Of a stretch of DNA of 34,313 nucleotides, positions 25,240-33,955 are shown piece by piece. Source of the DNA: Candidatus Cloacimonadota bacterium (GTDB lineage Bacteria > Cloacimonadota > Cloacimonadia > Cloacimonadales > TCS61); the NCBI GenBank assembly GCA_030595905.1, contig JAUVLE010000003.1:1-34313 (forward strand), read 5' to 3'. Under the pieces are notes generated by a model. The model had not been told where the DNA came from, searched no databases, and worked only from the letters and a program-made list of their open reading frames with translations. A program made the position numbers and the translations under genes. How positions within the stretch are numbered: position 1 is the first letter of the stretch; every line of letters starts with the position of its first letter.

Positions 25240-26445
25240 ATGGGAATTCAAATATCACACAGGGCAAAGGCGATAAAACCTTCTCCCACACTCATGGTCT
25301 CTTCGCTTGCAAAACAGATGAAAGCAGAAGGGATCGATGTGATCAATTTTGGGGTTGGAGAACCGGATTTCAATACTCCGGAAGTTATAAAGAATGCAGC
25401 CAGGAAAGCCATCGATGACAATTTTACAAGATACACTAATACGGCGGGCATCATCGAACTCAGAGAAGCTATTTCTGCCAAATTGAAAAGAGATAATAAC
25501 CTGGATTGCGATCCGAATGACATCCTGGTCTCACCGGGGGCAAAAGCTTCTATCGTATTCGTATTGATGACCGTTTGCGATCCTCGAGATGAAGTTTTGA
25601 TCCCGTCTCCGTATTGGGTCAGCTACACTTCTCAGGTAGAAATGGTGGATGCATTTCCGGTGCTTCTTCCCACTACGATGTCATCGAATTTCAAGATCAA
25701 TGCCAAGCAACTCGAAGAAGCAATTATATCGTTAAGCAGTCCCAAAGCACTTATTCTTAATTCTCCGAACAATCCTACCGGCTCTGTTTACACAAAAAAG
25801 GAACTGGAAGAAATTGCTAAAGTATGTATGAAATATGACATCCTGATAATTTCCGATGAGATCTATGAGAAGCTGATCTACGATGGAGAGGAACATGTTT
25901 CCATTGCTTCAATTTCCGATGAAGTGTGCGAACATACTATTTTGATAAACGGAGTTTCCAAAGCCTATGCAATGACCGGCTGGAGACTGGGTTATGCGGC
26001 AGGTCCATCGAAGATCATCAAATGTGCCGGCAGGATTCAAAGCCATACTACTTCCTGTGTAAATTCCATTACCCAGAAAGCCTCTATTGCAGCTTTGAAT
26101 GAGGGTGAAGAAAGCATCAAGGCAATGCGTTCCGAATTTGAAAAGAGAAGGAATTTCCTGGTTGGAGAATTGAACAAAATCCCGAATATTAAATGCTGTA
26201 TGCCAAAAGGTGCTTTTTATACAATGCCGAATGTTTCTTATTATCTTCAAAATAATAAAATCGGGATTAAAGATTCGATCGAACTTTGCGAATACCTGTT
26301 AAAGAAATTCAAAGTGGCAGTAGTTCCCGGTGCAGCTTTTGGTGCAGAAGGATTTGTCCGTTTTTCTTATGCCACCGGTATGGGAAACATAAAAAAAGGT
26401 TTGCAGCGCTTCGAGAAAGGATTGAAAGAAAGTATTTCCCGTTAA
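25240..26445 (+). CDS. aspC: Aspartate aminotransferase, class I fold (type Ib)
   Basis: 401 aa. PLP-dependent transfer of the amino group between aspartate and 2-oxoglutarate. Seen: INFGVGEPDFNTP at 35-47, NSPNNPTG at 174-181, ISDEIYEKL at 204-212, the PLP-binding Lys241 in NGVSKAYAMTGWRLGYAAGP, and the substrate carboxylate Arg in the FVRFSYATG motif near the C-terminus. The short N-terminus and motif set fit the Bacillus/Thermus-type (Ib) enzymes, some of which also use prephenate or other acids. GGAGG 6 nt before the ATG. Closely spaced after glyS and before a small membrane-protein gene, so probably one operon. Confidence 0.93.
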   Translation: MGIQISHRAKAIKPSPTLMVSSLAKQMKAEGIDVINFGVGEPDFNTPEVIKNAARKAIDDNFTRYTNTAGIIELREAISAKLKRDNNLDCDPNDILVSPGAKASIVFVLMTVCDPRDEVLIPSPYWVSYTSQVEMVDAFPVLLPTTMSSNFKINAKQLEEAIISLSSPKALILNSPNNPTGSVYTKKELEEIAKVCMKYDILIISDEIYEKLIYDGEEHVSIASISDEVCEHTILINGVSKAYAMTGWRLGYAAGPSKIIKCAGRIQSHTTSCVNSITQKASIAALNEGEESIKAMRSEFEKRRNFLVGELNKIPNIKCCMPKGAFYTMPNVSYYLQNNKIGIKDSIELCEYLLKKFKVAVVPGAAFGAEGFVRFSYATGMGNIKKGLQRFEKGLKESISR

Positions 26446-26462
26446 TTATCAAGGAATGAAAA

Positions 26463-26675
26463 ATGAATGAATTCAAGGAAGAATTGCTAAGGCGTCGCGA
26501 AAATCGAAGAAAGAAAAGAATTTCTACATGGACAAATCTTTTGATAAGAATCCTGGCATTGATATTCGTAATTGTCATTATTCGTTATCTGGGAAAATCA
26601 AATGTAAGGAAAATAGAGAGTTTGAAAAAAGCAGCACAAATGGATACAATTCAAATATTCGAGGATAAAAAATGA
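26463..26675 (+). CDS. Small single-pass membrane protein of unknown function
   Basis: 70 aa. A very basic N-terminus (LRRRENRRKKR at ~9-19), one membrane helix (~27-43, LIRILALIFVIVIIRYL), and a charged C-terminal tail of ~27 residues. By the positive-inside rule the N-terminus faces the cytoplasm and the tail the periplasm. AAGGAA lies ahead of the ATG. Its TGA overlaps the ATG of the PfkB kinase gene as ATGA, and it follows aspC by 17 nt, so it is almost certainly translated. I do not recognise a family. The tail shows no enzyme motif. Confidence 0.75.
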   Translation: MNEFKEELLRRRENRRKKRISTWTNLLIRILALIFVIVIIRYLGKSNVRKIESLKKAAQMDTIQIFEDKK

Positions 26676-27568
26676 GTTTGGTGATCGTTGGTTCAATTGC
26701 ACTGGATTCTATTAAAACTCCTTTCGGAGAAGTGGAAAAAGCTCTCGGCGGTTCTGCAATGTATGCCTCTCTTGCAAGCAGCAATTTCGTAAAAACGCAT
26801 ATAGTAGGCGTGGTGGGAGAAGACTTCCCGATCGAACATATCGATCTTCTGAAAGAAAATGATATTTGCTGTAAAGGTCTAAAGACCGTTCCCGGTAATA
26901 CCTTTCATTGGAAAGGCGTGTACAACGATCTGAACAAAGCGGAAACCCTGGAAACACATCTTAATGTGTTTGCAGATTTTAATCCTGAACTTCCACCGGA
27001 ATACCGAAAAAGTAAATATGTTTTCCTGGGAAATATCGATCCTGTGTTGCAGTTAAGAGTCCTCGATCAGATGGAGAATCCCGGAATAACCGCATGTGAT
27101 ACGATGAACTTCTGGATATCGGGAAAGAAAGAAGAACTGATGGAAGTAATAAAAAGGGTTGATATTCTTTTTATTAACGAAGATGAAATTAAAATGCTGA
27201 CGGGTGAACAGAATGTTTTTTCTGCTGCCGAAACTGCGTGTTCATACGGACCAAAGTACCTGATAATAAAACGCGGAGAATACGGCTCGATGGCTGTTTC
27301 AAAGGATTTTTTGTTCTTTGTCCCGGTCTATCCAATAAAAAAAGTAATAGACCCAACCGGTGCAGGTGATTGTTTTGCCGGTGGCTTTATGGGTTATCTT
27401 GCAAGTATGGACAGATCTGATAAAGAAACTATTAAAAATGCTATGATATACGGGACAGTGACAGCTTCTTTTGATGTTGAATCCTTTAGCCTGGAAAAAA
27501 TAAAAGGAATTGACAAAGATATGATAGAAATAAGAAAAGAAAAAATAAAAAAAAGTATGAAATTTTAA
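26672..27568 (+). CDS. PfkB-family carbohydrate/nucleoside kinase
   Basis: 298 aa. Ribokinase-like sugar kinase: glycine pair GGSAMYASLA at 26-35, the INEDE motif at 168-172, and the C-terminal PfkB signature DPTGAGDCFAGGFMGYL at 227-243 with catalytic base Asp233 and the anion hole GAGD. PfkB enzymes phosphorylate sugars, adenosine or similar substrates; the substrate is not fixed by these motifs. The absent or short lid region (the protein goes almost directly from strand 1 to the GG motif, with only a short PFGEVEKA stretch) resembles sugar/nucleoside kinases annotated only as PfkB-family. Overlaps the upstream small membrane gene by 4 nt (ATGA). Confidence 0.9.
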   Translation: MSLVIVGSIALDSIKTPFGEVEKALGGSAMYASLASSNFVKTHIVGVVGEDFPIEHIDLLKENDICCKGLKTVPGNTFHWKGVYNDLNKAETLETHLNVFADFNPELPPEYRKSKYVFLGNIDPVLQLRVLDQMENPGITACDTMNFWISGKKEELMEVIKRVDILFINEDEIKMLTGEQNVFSAAETACSYGPKYLIIKRGEYGSMAVSKDFLFFVPVYPIKKVIDPTGAGDCFAGGFMGYLASMDRSDKETIKNAMIYGTVTASFDVESFSLEKIKGIDKDMIEIRKEKIKKSMKF

Positions 27569-27584
27569 AAAAAAGGAGATCATT

Positions 27585-28280
27585 ATGAAAGAAAATTCGG
27601 TAATCCGGCAATCTGCAAGAGAAATTCTGGCTGGGAATTGGGGAAATGCTGTAGTTGCATTTCTTATCTACATGGGAATCTCAATGGTTTTACAAACCAT
27701 TCCGTCTATTGGTCAGATAGCATATCTTGCCGTTATCGGACCTTTTGTTTTCGGACTTACTCTATTCTTTCTGAAATTAGTCAGGAAGGAAGGAACAGAT
27801 TTTAATTATTTATTCAAAGCTTTTAATTTTGAAGGAAAGAATCTTGGATTGTTCGGAAGAACTCTTGGAGTTTATTTACTGGCGAAGTTGTATATCCTAC
27901 TCTGGTTTCTGCTTTTGATAATTCCGGGAATAATTGCTTCTTTATCCTATAGTATGATCCTTTTCATATATATCGATAATCCTGAAATGGGAATTTCCGA
28001 AACTTTAAGAAAAAGCAAGGAAATGATGTATGGATATAAAACAAAATTATTCCTGCTTCATCTCAGCTTTATCGGATGGGGATTATTATGTTTACTATCA
28101 GCCGGAATAGGATTCTTGTGGTTAGGACCTTATATGTTCACATCTTTAACTGTTTTTTATGAAGAATTGAAAAAAAATCAGGGAATAGAACTAACTAAGG
28201 TAAAAGAAGAAGCAGAAGAATCGGAAAAAATTATGAATCCAAAAATAGGCGGAGTTGTAGGAGATTCGGAAGAGAAGTAA
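27585..28280 (+). CDS. DUF975-like integral membrane protein
   Basis: 231 aa with about five hydrophobic segments (e.g. ~21-38 AVVAFLIYMGISMVLQ, ~47-65, ~91-117 LGVYLLAKLYILLWFLLLII, ~120-132, ~156-180). The opening RQSAREILAGNWGNAVVAF and the PGIIASLSYSMILFIYIDNPEMG / RKSKEMMYGYKTKLFLLHLSFIGWGLL stretches are characteristic of the DUF975 membrane family, whose role is unknown. The C-terminal ~35 residues are charged and cytoplasmic-looking. Strong AAAAGGAG box before the ATG. Last gene of the glyS-aspC-pfkB group, followed by a good terminator-like hairpin. Confidence 0.85.
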   Translation: MKENSVIRQSAREILAGNWGNAVVAFLIYMGISMVLQTIPSIGQIAYLAVIGPFVFGLTLFFLKLVRKEGTDFNYLFKAFNFEGKNLGLFGRTLGVYLLAKLYILLWFLLLIIPGIIASLSYSMILFIYIDNPEMGISETLRKSKEMMYGYKTKLFLLHLSFIGWGLLCLLSAGIGFLWLGPYMFTSLTVFYEELKKNQGIELTKVKEEAEESEKIMNPKIGGVVGDSEEK

Positions 28281-28301
28281 TTAATCCTGATAATTAATAT
28301 T

Positions 28302-28355
28302 TTTTGCGGAATTAGATTTGCATATTGTGAAATCTTTTCCGCAAAATTTTCTTTA
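28302..28355 (+). terminator. Terminator after the DUF975-like gene
   Basis: TTTTGCGGAA (28302-28311) pairs with TTCCGCAAAA (28337-28346), extended by AGATTT (28314-28319) with AAATCT (28330-28335), ending in TTTTCTTT. Lies 22 nt after the stop codon. The A/T-rich flanks could let it act in both directions. Confidence 0.75.
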
Positions 28356-28442
28356 ATTAATGTGATATTTATTTATATAAAGATGAGTTTACTTTTAAAA
28401 GGTCATTAAATGAATTTCTTGAAAATGTTTATAAATTTCCGA

Positions 28443-28458
28443 AACCGTTGAAGCGGTT
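28443..28458. repeat. AACCGTTGAAGCGGTT palindrome
   Basis: AACCG and CGGTT arms around a 6-nt loop. Probably part of the same dispersed-repeat cluster as the copy starting at 28496. Confidence 0.45.
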
Positions 28459-28495
28459 AAAGCAGCTATCTTCATATTAACCCGCAATTATCTAT

Positions 28496-28522
28496 TCCGG
28501 CTTTTTAGTCGCCTCTGGTGAT
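28496..28522 (+). repeat. TCCGGCTTTTT...CTCTGGTRAT repeat, copy 2
   Basis: Same outer sequences as 20542-20570. The middle differs by a 2-bp gap and a few substitutions. Confidence 0.55.
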
Positions 28523-28633
28523 CAAGCGGATCAGTTATAGAAAACGATGAAAACACAAAAAGCAGACTTCAATCATTTTAATGGTTTTTTGAAATTTACC
28601 CGATCTTGCAGTGTAAATATTTTTAAAAACAAT

Positions 28634-28651
28634 AAGTTCAGGTTTGAACTT
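28634..28651. promoter_or_regulatory. Inverted repeat upstream of the lipoate-ligase-like gene
   Basis: AAGTTCAGGTTTGAACTT: perfect 7-bp arms with a 4-bp spacer, 65 bp before the start codon. Could be an operator; no T-run, so not a terminator. Confidence 0.35.
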
Positions 28652-28716
28652 AATATATGGAATAGTAAATGCTAATAATTATTTATAGAGTTAATTATGG
28701 AAGTTAGAGGAATATT

Positions 28717-29538
28717 ATGAAATGGCGTTTTCTTAATTCCGGCAAATGCGATCCGGCAGAGAACATGGCAATAGATGAAGCCATCTTTAATGGGATCATC
28801 AAAGGAAAGTCTTTGCCAACCATTCGTTTTTACGGTTGGAATCCGCCATCGGTTTCCTGCGGTTATAACCAGGAATTAGAGAAAGAGGTCGATCTTGACG
28901 CTGTAGCGAAATGTGGTTTCGGATTTGTCCGCCGTCCAACTGGCGGCAGAACTGTTCTTCATAATGAAGAAATAACTTATTCTGTAATCGCTCCCATAGT
29001 AGAACGTTTGGAAGGAAATATCATAGATTCCTATTCCGAGATAAGCAGAGCTTTGGCGGAAGGATTGAAGATATTAAGAATAGATGTGGAATTAGAAAAA
29101 GGTTCTCTTTCTTCTCATCATCAGCGAACAGTAACTAATCCATGTTTCTCCAGCAGTTCCAGGTTCGAATTGAATTACCACAATAAAAAGATCGTGGGAA
29201 GTGCACAGGTCAGATCAAATAATGTTCTTCTTCAGCATGGCTCGATCTTACTTCATTTCAATCAAAGTAAGATCACTGATTTTCTTCCGGGTATAAACAA
29301 TGAACAGAGAGCAAGGATCAAGGAGTATTTCAATAGAAAAACAATTGCAATAAACCAGATACTTTCTTCTTCTGTTGATGAAGGCGAAACGATTTCCGCT
29401 TTGAAATCGGGTTTTAAAAAAACATGGAATAATGATGAATTTATTTTTTGTGAAAACATTGAACCTTTTGAAAAAGAATATGCTGACTATCTTGTGAAAA
29501 CTAAATACTTGACAGATGAATGGAATAAACGCAAATAA
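28717..29538 (+). CDS. Lipoate-protein ligase/octanoyltransferase family protein (LipM-like)
   Basis: 273 aa, biotin/lipoate protein ligase fold. Seen: N-terminal NMAIDEAIF at 16-24, the acyl-binding loop VRRPTGGRTVLH at 71-82, a Cys at 143 in NPCFSSSSRFEL, the conserved Lys158 in KKIVGSAQ, and LLQHGSILL at 171-179. The Cys-x-x-x-S then KxVGSAQ arrangement resembles LipM-type octanoyltransferases, which carry octanoate on a cysteine, more than ATP-dependent LplA; LplA also usually has an extra C-terminal accessory domain that is absent here. Either way it would attach an octanoyl or lipoyl group to GcvH or 2-oxoacid dehydrogenase E2 proteins. GAGGA before the ATG. Monocistronic as far as seen. 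Confidence 0.86.
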   Translation: MKWRFLNSGKCDPAENMAIDEAIFNGIIKGKSLPTIRFYGWNPPSVSCGYNQELEKEVDLDAVAKCGFGFVRRPTGGRTVLHNEEITYSVIAPIVERLEGNIIDSYSEISRALAEGLKILRIDVELEKGSLSSHHQRTVTNPCFSSSSRFELNYHNKKIVGSAQVRSNNVLLQHGSILLHFNQSKITDFLPGINNEQRARIKEYFNRKTIAINQILSSSVDEGETISALKSGFKKTWNNDEFIFCENIEPFEKEYADYLVKTKYLTDEWNKRK

Positions 29539-29633
29539 AATAAAGAGGAATGGAAGAAAAAAAAATTGACATTAATTTTCTATTGAATGTTTTTGTCTAA
29601 AGTTAAAATTTAGAGTCATAGGGGGAGTTATTA

Positions 29634-32600
29634 ATGTATAGAAAAAATTTTATTTCCATACTGCTGATGCTTTTTATAAGTCTTTCGTTATATGCAGGTA
29701 CCACAGGTAAACTTGCAGGAAAAGTTACAGATGAAAAAGGTAATCCTGTGCCATTGGCAAATGTAATTATAGAGGGTACCGAAATTGGCACAAGGACAAA
29801 AGAAAATGGAACATATATTATTATTAATATACATCCGGGAACTTATAATGTATTTTGTTCCCGCGGCGGATATGCCCCGCGGAAAATCACAGGTGTTAAA
29901 ATAAACCTGGACCTCACTAAAATGTTAAATATTACCCTGACAAAAAGTGCTATCGAAATAGAAGGATACGAAGTTACAGAAGCTCGAATAGAAATGGTAC
30001 AAGCCAGTAAAACAAGTTCGGGAAGAACAATTACTGCTGAAACGATCGAAGATATTGCTGTGGACGATCTTGAAGGTGTTATCGCTATTCAAGCTGGTGT
30101 TTCCATAGTAAATGGAGAGTTGCATGTTCGGGGTGGAAGATCAAATGAAGTCGTTTATACGGTCGATGGTATGTCTGTTTCCGATCCTGTTGATGGAGGA
30201 GCTGCTCTCTCGGTCGATATGGATGCAATTGAATTTACAGATGTGAAAACAGGCGGATTTACTGCTGAATATGGTAATGCTCAATCCGGTATTGTTAATA
30301 TAGTCACCAAATCCGGGGGAAGTGACTATTCCGGTAAGATCGAATTTATTACCGACCACCTGATTCCGGATATTGATAATTCAAATGAAGATGAAGTAAA
30401 ATTTTCTCTCGGCGGTCCGGTTTTAAGTCCGCTGGTTTCATCGCTCAGAGATAAATTCACCTTTTTTATAAACGGCGCTGCAAATTGGTCTGATTCCAGA
30501 TATAAAGATCATTATGTAACCGATCCTGTCAAAGAACTAAAATATCTTACTGTCGAATCTTTCTCTACAAGTGATCCTTATGAAAACAGGGACGATTTTA
30601 TCGGATTCGATCTGGGTGACAGGAATTTTAATAATTATAACGGCAATCTTAAAATGAAATATCAATTTAATCCAAAACAGAACCTGACAATTGCTGTTCG
30701 TGCCGATAGATCAAAATATAAAGTTTTTTCATATTCATGGAAATATAGCCTTGATCACTTCCTTGCCGGCGAAAGTACTCAAAAACAATATGTGGCAACT
30801 TATGATCATACTTTCAACTCTCAGACAAACCTGAAAGTAAAAGCCAGTTACTATCATAAACAAATAGAACAAGGACCAGATGGAATTTCACGGGATGATT
30901 ATTTTGTATTGAATCCTGATAATTTTGACTTTCTTGATGAAAACGATAGGTACAACTGCACAGGAATCGATTATTTAACGTTAGACGGACTGATCGGTGA
31001 TGACAGTATCTATCCGTGGATGATCATGTCTGATGCGCAAGAAAAAGGAGTAACAGGTTTTGTCCGTCCTGGCTATATCTCGGGTTTTAATGCAAAAGAT
31101 GAAAATAGTGTAGCTACGTTTCGAACAGATTTTGAATACCAGTATAACCAGATCCATGGTTTTAAAACGGGACTGGAAATAACAAAACATGATATAAAAA
31201 AAGACAGATTGACAAACCCCTGGATACTCGATGAAAATCGTTATAAGAACTATCTATTGAATTATGCAACTCCCACTTACTGGTTCTATAATCTTGCCGA
31301 TCTGGATTCTCTTGAAATAAATCAATATGTTGATGATTATGGTTTAATTCAGAAAGGAGAGAACTCACCGGTATATTATTCTTCATCAAATAACGGATAT
31401 GACATATTGGAAGAATACTTTACAATAAACACATATAGTCTGGATGATTATTATAATGCTACCCTGGCATCATCCGGGCAGACAGACGGCTATGAAGCCG
31501 AGCCATGGCAAGCTGCATATTATCTTCAAGATAAGATGGAATGGGAAGGTATGATCGTTAACGCCGGATTGAGATTTGATTTCTGGTATCTCGGAGAAAA
31601 ATATAAAATCATCCAGGATGCAGGGGAATATCAATGGGAAGAATTCGATAAAGACGAGAAATACCAGATGATGATGTCTCCCCGATTGGGAGTATCTCAT
31701 CCTATTTCCGAAACAGCCGTAATGCACTTTGCATATAATTATCAGAATCAGCTTCCGCAAATGCAGTACATTTTTACAACTGCCAGACCGGAAGATGCTC
31801 TTACAAGTAACACTCAGATAATAGTAGGAAAACCGAATCTTGAACCTCAAATTACAGTTACCTATGAAGTAGGTCTTCAAAAACAATTGAACGAAGATTT
31901 CGGTATGGATATTCAGGCTTATTTCAAAAATATCTATAACTATGTAAGCACACGGGAAGTTGTTGACCCTGACGATGCAACCATTACCTGGTTTGAGTAT
32001 ATTTCGGAAGACTACGGCAGTGCCAGGGGTATAGATTTTAACCTGGAAAAAAGACTCTCAGGATTCATCCTGGGTACTGCTTCTTACTCATTGGCATGGG
32101 CAAACGGAAACAACTCCAGCACAGTTGTTCAGTCTGAAACCATGAATCTCAGAGAATTCCCGCTTGATTGGGATATGAGACACAATTTCAGTCTCAATAT
32201 TACATTCAGAGTTGGAAAAGGAGAGGAGTACTATCTACCATTTACAGATGTATTGGTTCCCGCTTTCATTACAGACGACTTTTCCACGAACTTATTCTAT
32301 ACAATAGCCAGTGGTACACCATATACGCCAATGAACGAAGAAGGTAATACTATGATGGATACAAACAGCGATAATCAGCCTTATACCGAAAATGCTAATT
32401 TGAAGTTCACGAAGAAGATCGGTATTAACAAAAAAGCATTTCTAAAAGTTTATCTGCGTATTAATAACTTATTCGACAAAAGAAATGTTAACTGGGTTTA
32501 TGCAAGAACAGGTTCTCCATATTATGATGGAGCCGATATTACAGAGCAAAACAGTGATTATGTGGCAAAAGAAGTTCAATACATACATGACCTTTATACG

Positions 32601-32663
32601 AAAAACCCGAGTGCGGTTACACAGGGAAGAACTTTTTCCTTTGGATTTTCATTTAATTTTTAA
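29634..32663 (+). CDS. TonB-dependent outer-membrane receptor with carboxypeptidase-like N-terminal domain
   Basis: 1009 aa. Signal peptide at 1-22 (NFISILLMLFISLSLYAG). Carboxypeptidase-regulatory-like beta-sandwich at ~25-105 (LAGKVTDEKGNPVPLANVII, GTYIIINIHPGTYNV), plug at ~120-235 (IAIQAGVSIVNGELHVRGGR, VVYTVDGMSVSDP, YGNAQSGIVNIVTKSGG), then a long barrel rich in aromatic strands, ending FSFGFSFNF. Such receptors import large substrates using TonB-ExbBD energy. The SusC-like N-terminal domain fits glycan or peptide uptake, but there is no SusD partner here, so the substrate is unknown. Strong GGGGGAG before the ATG. ExbB starts 33 nt downstream, so receptor and energiser are probably co-transcribed. 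Confidence 0.93.
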   Translation: MYRKNFISILLMLFISLSLYAGTTGKLAGKVTDEKGNPVPLANVIIEGTEIGTRTKENGTYIIINIHPGTYNVFCSRGGYAPRKITGVKINLDLTKMLNITLTKSAIEIEGYEVTEARIEMVQASKTSSGRTITAETIEDIAVDDLEGVIAIQAGVSIVNGELHVRGGRSNEVVYTVDGMSVSDPVDGGAALSVDMDAIEFTDVKTGGFTAEYGNAQSGIVNIVTKSGGSDYSGKIEFITDHLIPDIDNSNEDEVKFSLGGPVLSPLVSSLRDKFTFFINGAANWSDSRYKDHYVTDPVKELKYLTVESFSTSDPYENRDDFIGFDLGDRNFNNYNGNLKMKYQFNPKQNLTIAVRADRSKYKVFSYSWKYSLDHFLAGESTQKQYVATYDHTFNSQTNLKVKASYYHKQIEQGPDGISRDDYFVLNPDNFDFLDENDRYNCTGIDYLTLDGLIGDDSIYPWMIMSDAQEKGVTGFVRPGYISGFNAKDENSVATFRTDFEYQYNQIHGFKTGLEITKHDIKKDRLTNPWILDENRYKNYLLNYATPTYWFYNLADLDSLEINQYVDDYGLIQKGENSPVYYSSSNNGYDILEEYFTINTYSLDDYYNATLASSGQTDGYEAEPWQAAYYLQDKMEWEGMIVNAGLRFDFWYLGEKYKIIQDAGEYQWEEFDKDEKYQMMMSPRLGVSHPISETAVMHFAYNYQNQLPQMQYIFTTARPEDALTSNTQIIVGKPNLEPQITVTYEVGLQKQLNEDFGMDIQAYFKNIYNYVSTREVVDPDDATITWFEYISEDYGSARGIDFNLEKRLSGFILGTASYSLAWANGNNSSTVVQSETMNLREFPLDWDMRHNFSLNITFRVGKGEEYYLPFTDVLVPAFITDDFSTNLFYTIASGTPYTPMNEEGNTMMDTNSDNQPYTENANLKFTKKIGINKKAFLKVYLRINNLFDKRNVNWVYARTGSPYYDGADITEQNSDYVAKEVQYIHDLYTKNPSAVTQGRTFSFGFSFNF

Positions 32664-32695
32664 AATAATTTAAGAATAAATTGGGAGGATAAAAA

Positions 32696-33520
32696 ATGAG
32701 TAAAAGATTTTTTATAATATTAATGATCATGGCGTTTGCAATTTTTATATCAATTGCCTTCGCTCAGGAAGAAGTGGTTGAAGAAACTACATCGGAAGAG
32801 ATTTCGGCAGAAGGATCTGCCGCTGAGGAAATTGCCGAAGAAGAAGTAACATTTGAAGAATCACCTCAATCCAGCGGCATGGAAATGTTTGCTCGTAAAA
32901 TAGTTGGAAGCGGACTTGTGGACCTGTTCATTCAAGGTGGATTCGTTATGTACCCGATGCTAATTTTATTGATCTGGGGTATTGCTACTATCATCTGGAA
33001 GATCATTTCTCTGAGGTATGCAAAGATCAACCTGAAGGAATTTCTGGATAAAGTTGTTCCGTTAGTTGAAAATAAGAAATATAATGATGCGATTAAATTG
33101 TGTGAAGAGACAAAAGGACCGGTTGCAGCAATTATACATCTGGGTTTGCTGAAAGTTGATAAAGGTATTGAAGCTGTAGAAAAAGCTATAGAAAATGCCG
33201 GTGTTATCGAAATGGCATTTCTGGAAAAAGGTTTTATCCCTCTTTCTACAACTATCAATCTCGCTCCTATGTTCGGATTCTTTGGAACCATCGTTGGTAT
33301 GATCCGCGCATTTAGAGATATTGCTGCTGCTGGAGAAGTGGAACCTACAATCGTTGCCAATGGTATCGAAATCGCTTTGATCACAACTGCTACCGGTCTG
33401 GCAATCGCTATTCCCATGCAATTCTTTAATAATATATTCCTGGGAATGGTTGACGGACTTGTGATGGATATGCAAAGAGGTTCGGAAAAACTCGTAGAAA
33501 CCCTTGTTGAGAATAAATAG
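32696..33520 (+). CDS. exbB: MotA/TolQ/ExbB proton channel family protein
   Basis: 274 aa. Signal-like N-terminus (1-23) followed by a Glu-rich segment (~24-58, VVEETTSEEISAEG and onward) that would lie in the periplasm, then three membrane helices at ~81-103, 184-207 and 225-248. The ExbB core is clear: NLAPMFGFFGTIVGMIRAF at ~188-206 and IEIALITTATGLAIAIPMQF at ~224-243. With ExbD it forms the proton-driven motor that powers TonB. The acidic periplasmic extension is longer than in E. coli ExbB. Preceded by GGGAGG and followed 9 nt later by exbD, so one operon. Confidence 0.94.
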   Translation: MSKRFFIILMIMAFAIFISIAFAQEEVVEETTSEEISAEGSAAEEIAEEEVTFEESPQSSGMEMFARKIVGSGLVDLFIQGGFVMYPMLILLIWGIATIIWKIISLRYAKINLKEFLDKVVPLVENKKYNDAIKLCEETKGPVAAIIHLGLLKVDKGIEAVEKAIENAGVIEMAFLEKGFIPLSTTINLAPMFGFFGTIVGMIRAFRDIAAAGEVEPTIVANGIEIALITTATGLAIAIPMQFFNNIFLGMVDGLVMDMQRGSEKLVETLVENK

Positions 33521-33529
33521 GGGGACTTG

Positions 33530-33946
33530 ATGTTAAGCAGAAAAAGAAAAAATCTGGGTGGGATTCCCACTGCATCGATGTCTGATGTAGCTTTTCTGCT
33601 CTTGGTTTTCTTTTTGTCCACTACCAAATTTGATATAAAGAGAGGTCTGGGACTGGTTTTACCACCCGCATCCGAACAGGCAGATAAAAGAGTGAGACTG
33701 AAAGATGAGAACATTACAAAAGTCTGGATAGATTCGGAAGGTCAGATCACAGTTATTTCCGGTGGTATCGACGAACAGGTTTCTATGAATCAATTAGAAG
33801 CTAAGATACGAAAGATCGTAAAAGGTAACCCGGATATGGTAATTTCTTTGAAAACCGATAGGAAAAGTAAATATCAGAATATGGTTATTGCACTTGATAA
33901 ACTTCAAGCTGCAGGTGCAGAAAAAATTTCTTTATCTACAAATTAG
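33530..33946 (+). CDS. exbD: ExbD/TolR family biopolymer transport protein, first copy
   Basis: 138 aa from the ATG at 33530, with GGGGGA 5 nt upstream; an in-frame TTG directly before it is not needed. One membrane helix (~16-34) holds the essential Asp in ASMSDVAFLLLVFFLS (D19), which carries protons in ExbD/TolR. The periplasmic domain (~45-138) ends MVIALDKLQAAGAEKISLST, as usual for the family. The second ExbD gene begins 9 nt after its stop. Confidence 0.94.
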   Translation: MLSRKRKNLGGIPTASMSDVAFLLLVFFLSTTKFDIKRGLGLVLPPASEQADKRVRLKDENITKVWIDSEGQITVISGGIDEQVSMNQLEAKIRKIVKGNPDMVISLKTDRKSKYQNMVIALDKLQAAGAEKISLSTN

Positions 33947-33955
33947 GAAGGAACT

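Larger units (their letters stand above)
28356..28716. other. Non-coding gap with dispersed repeats
   Basis: No credible gene. It holds the AACCGTTGAAGCGGTT palindrome (28443-28458), the second TCCGGCTTTTT repeat copy (28496-28522) and an inverted repeat at 28634-28651. The remainder is plain AT-rich sequence that presumably includes the promoter of the next gene. Confidence 0.6.

Noticed and set aside
29566-29594. TTGACA as a -35 box before the TonB-dependent receptor gene
   Set aside because: No acceptable -10 box at 15-19 bp; the only -10-like strings are 9 or about 25 bp away.
32932-33714. Long open frame on the minus strand opposite exbB/exbD
   Set aside because: Antisense to clear ExbB and ExbD genes with strong ribosome-binding sites; its translation is low-complexity Ser/Ile/Pro-rich and matches nothing recognisable.
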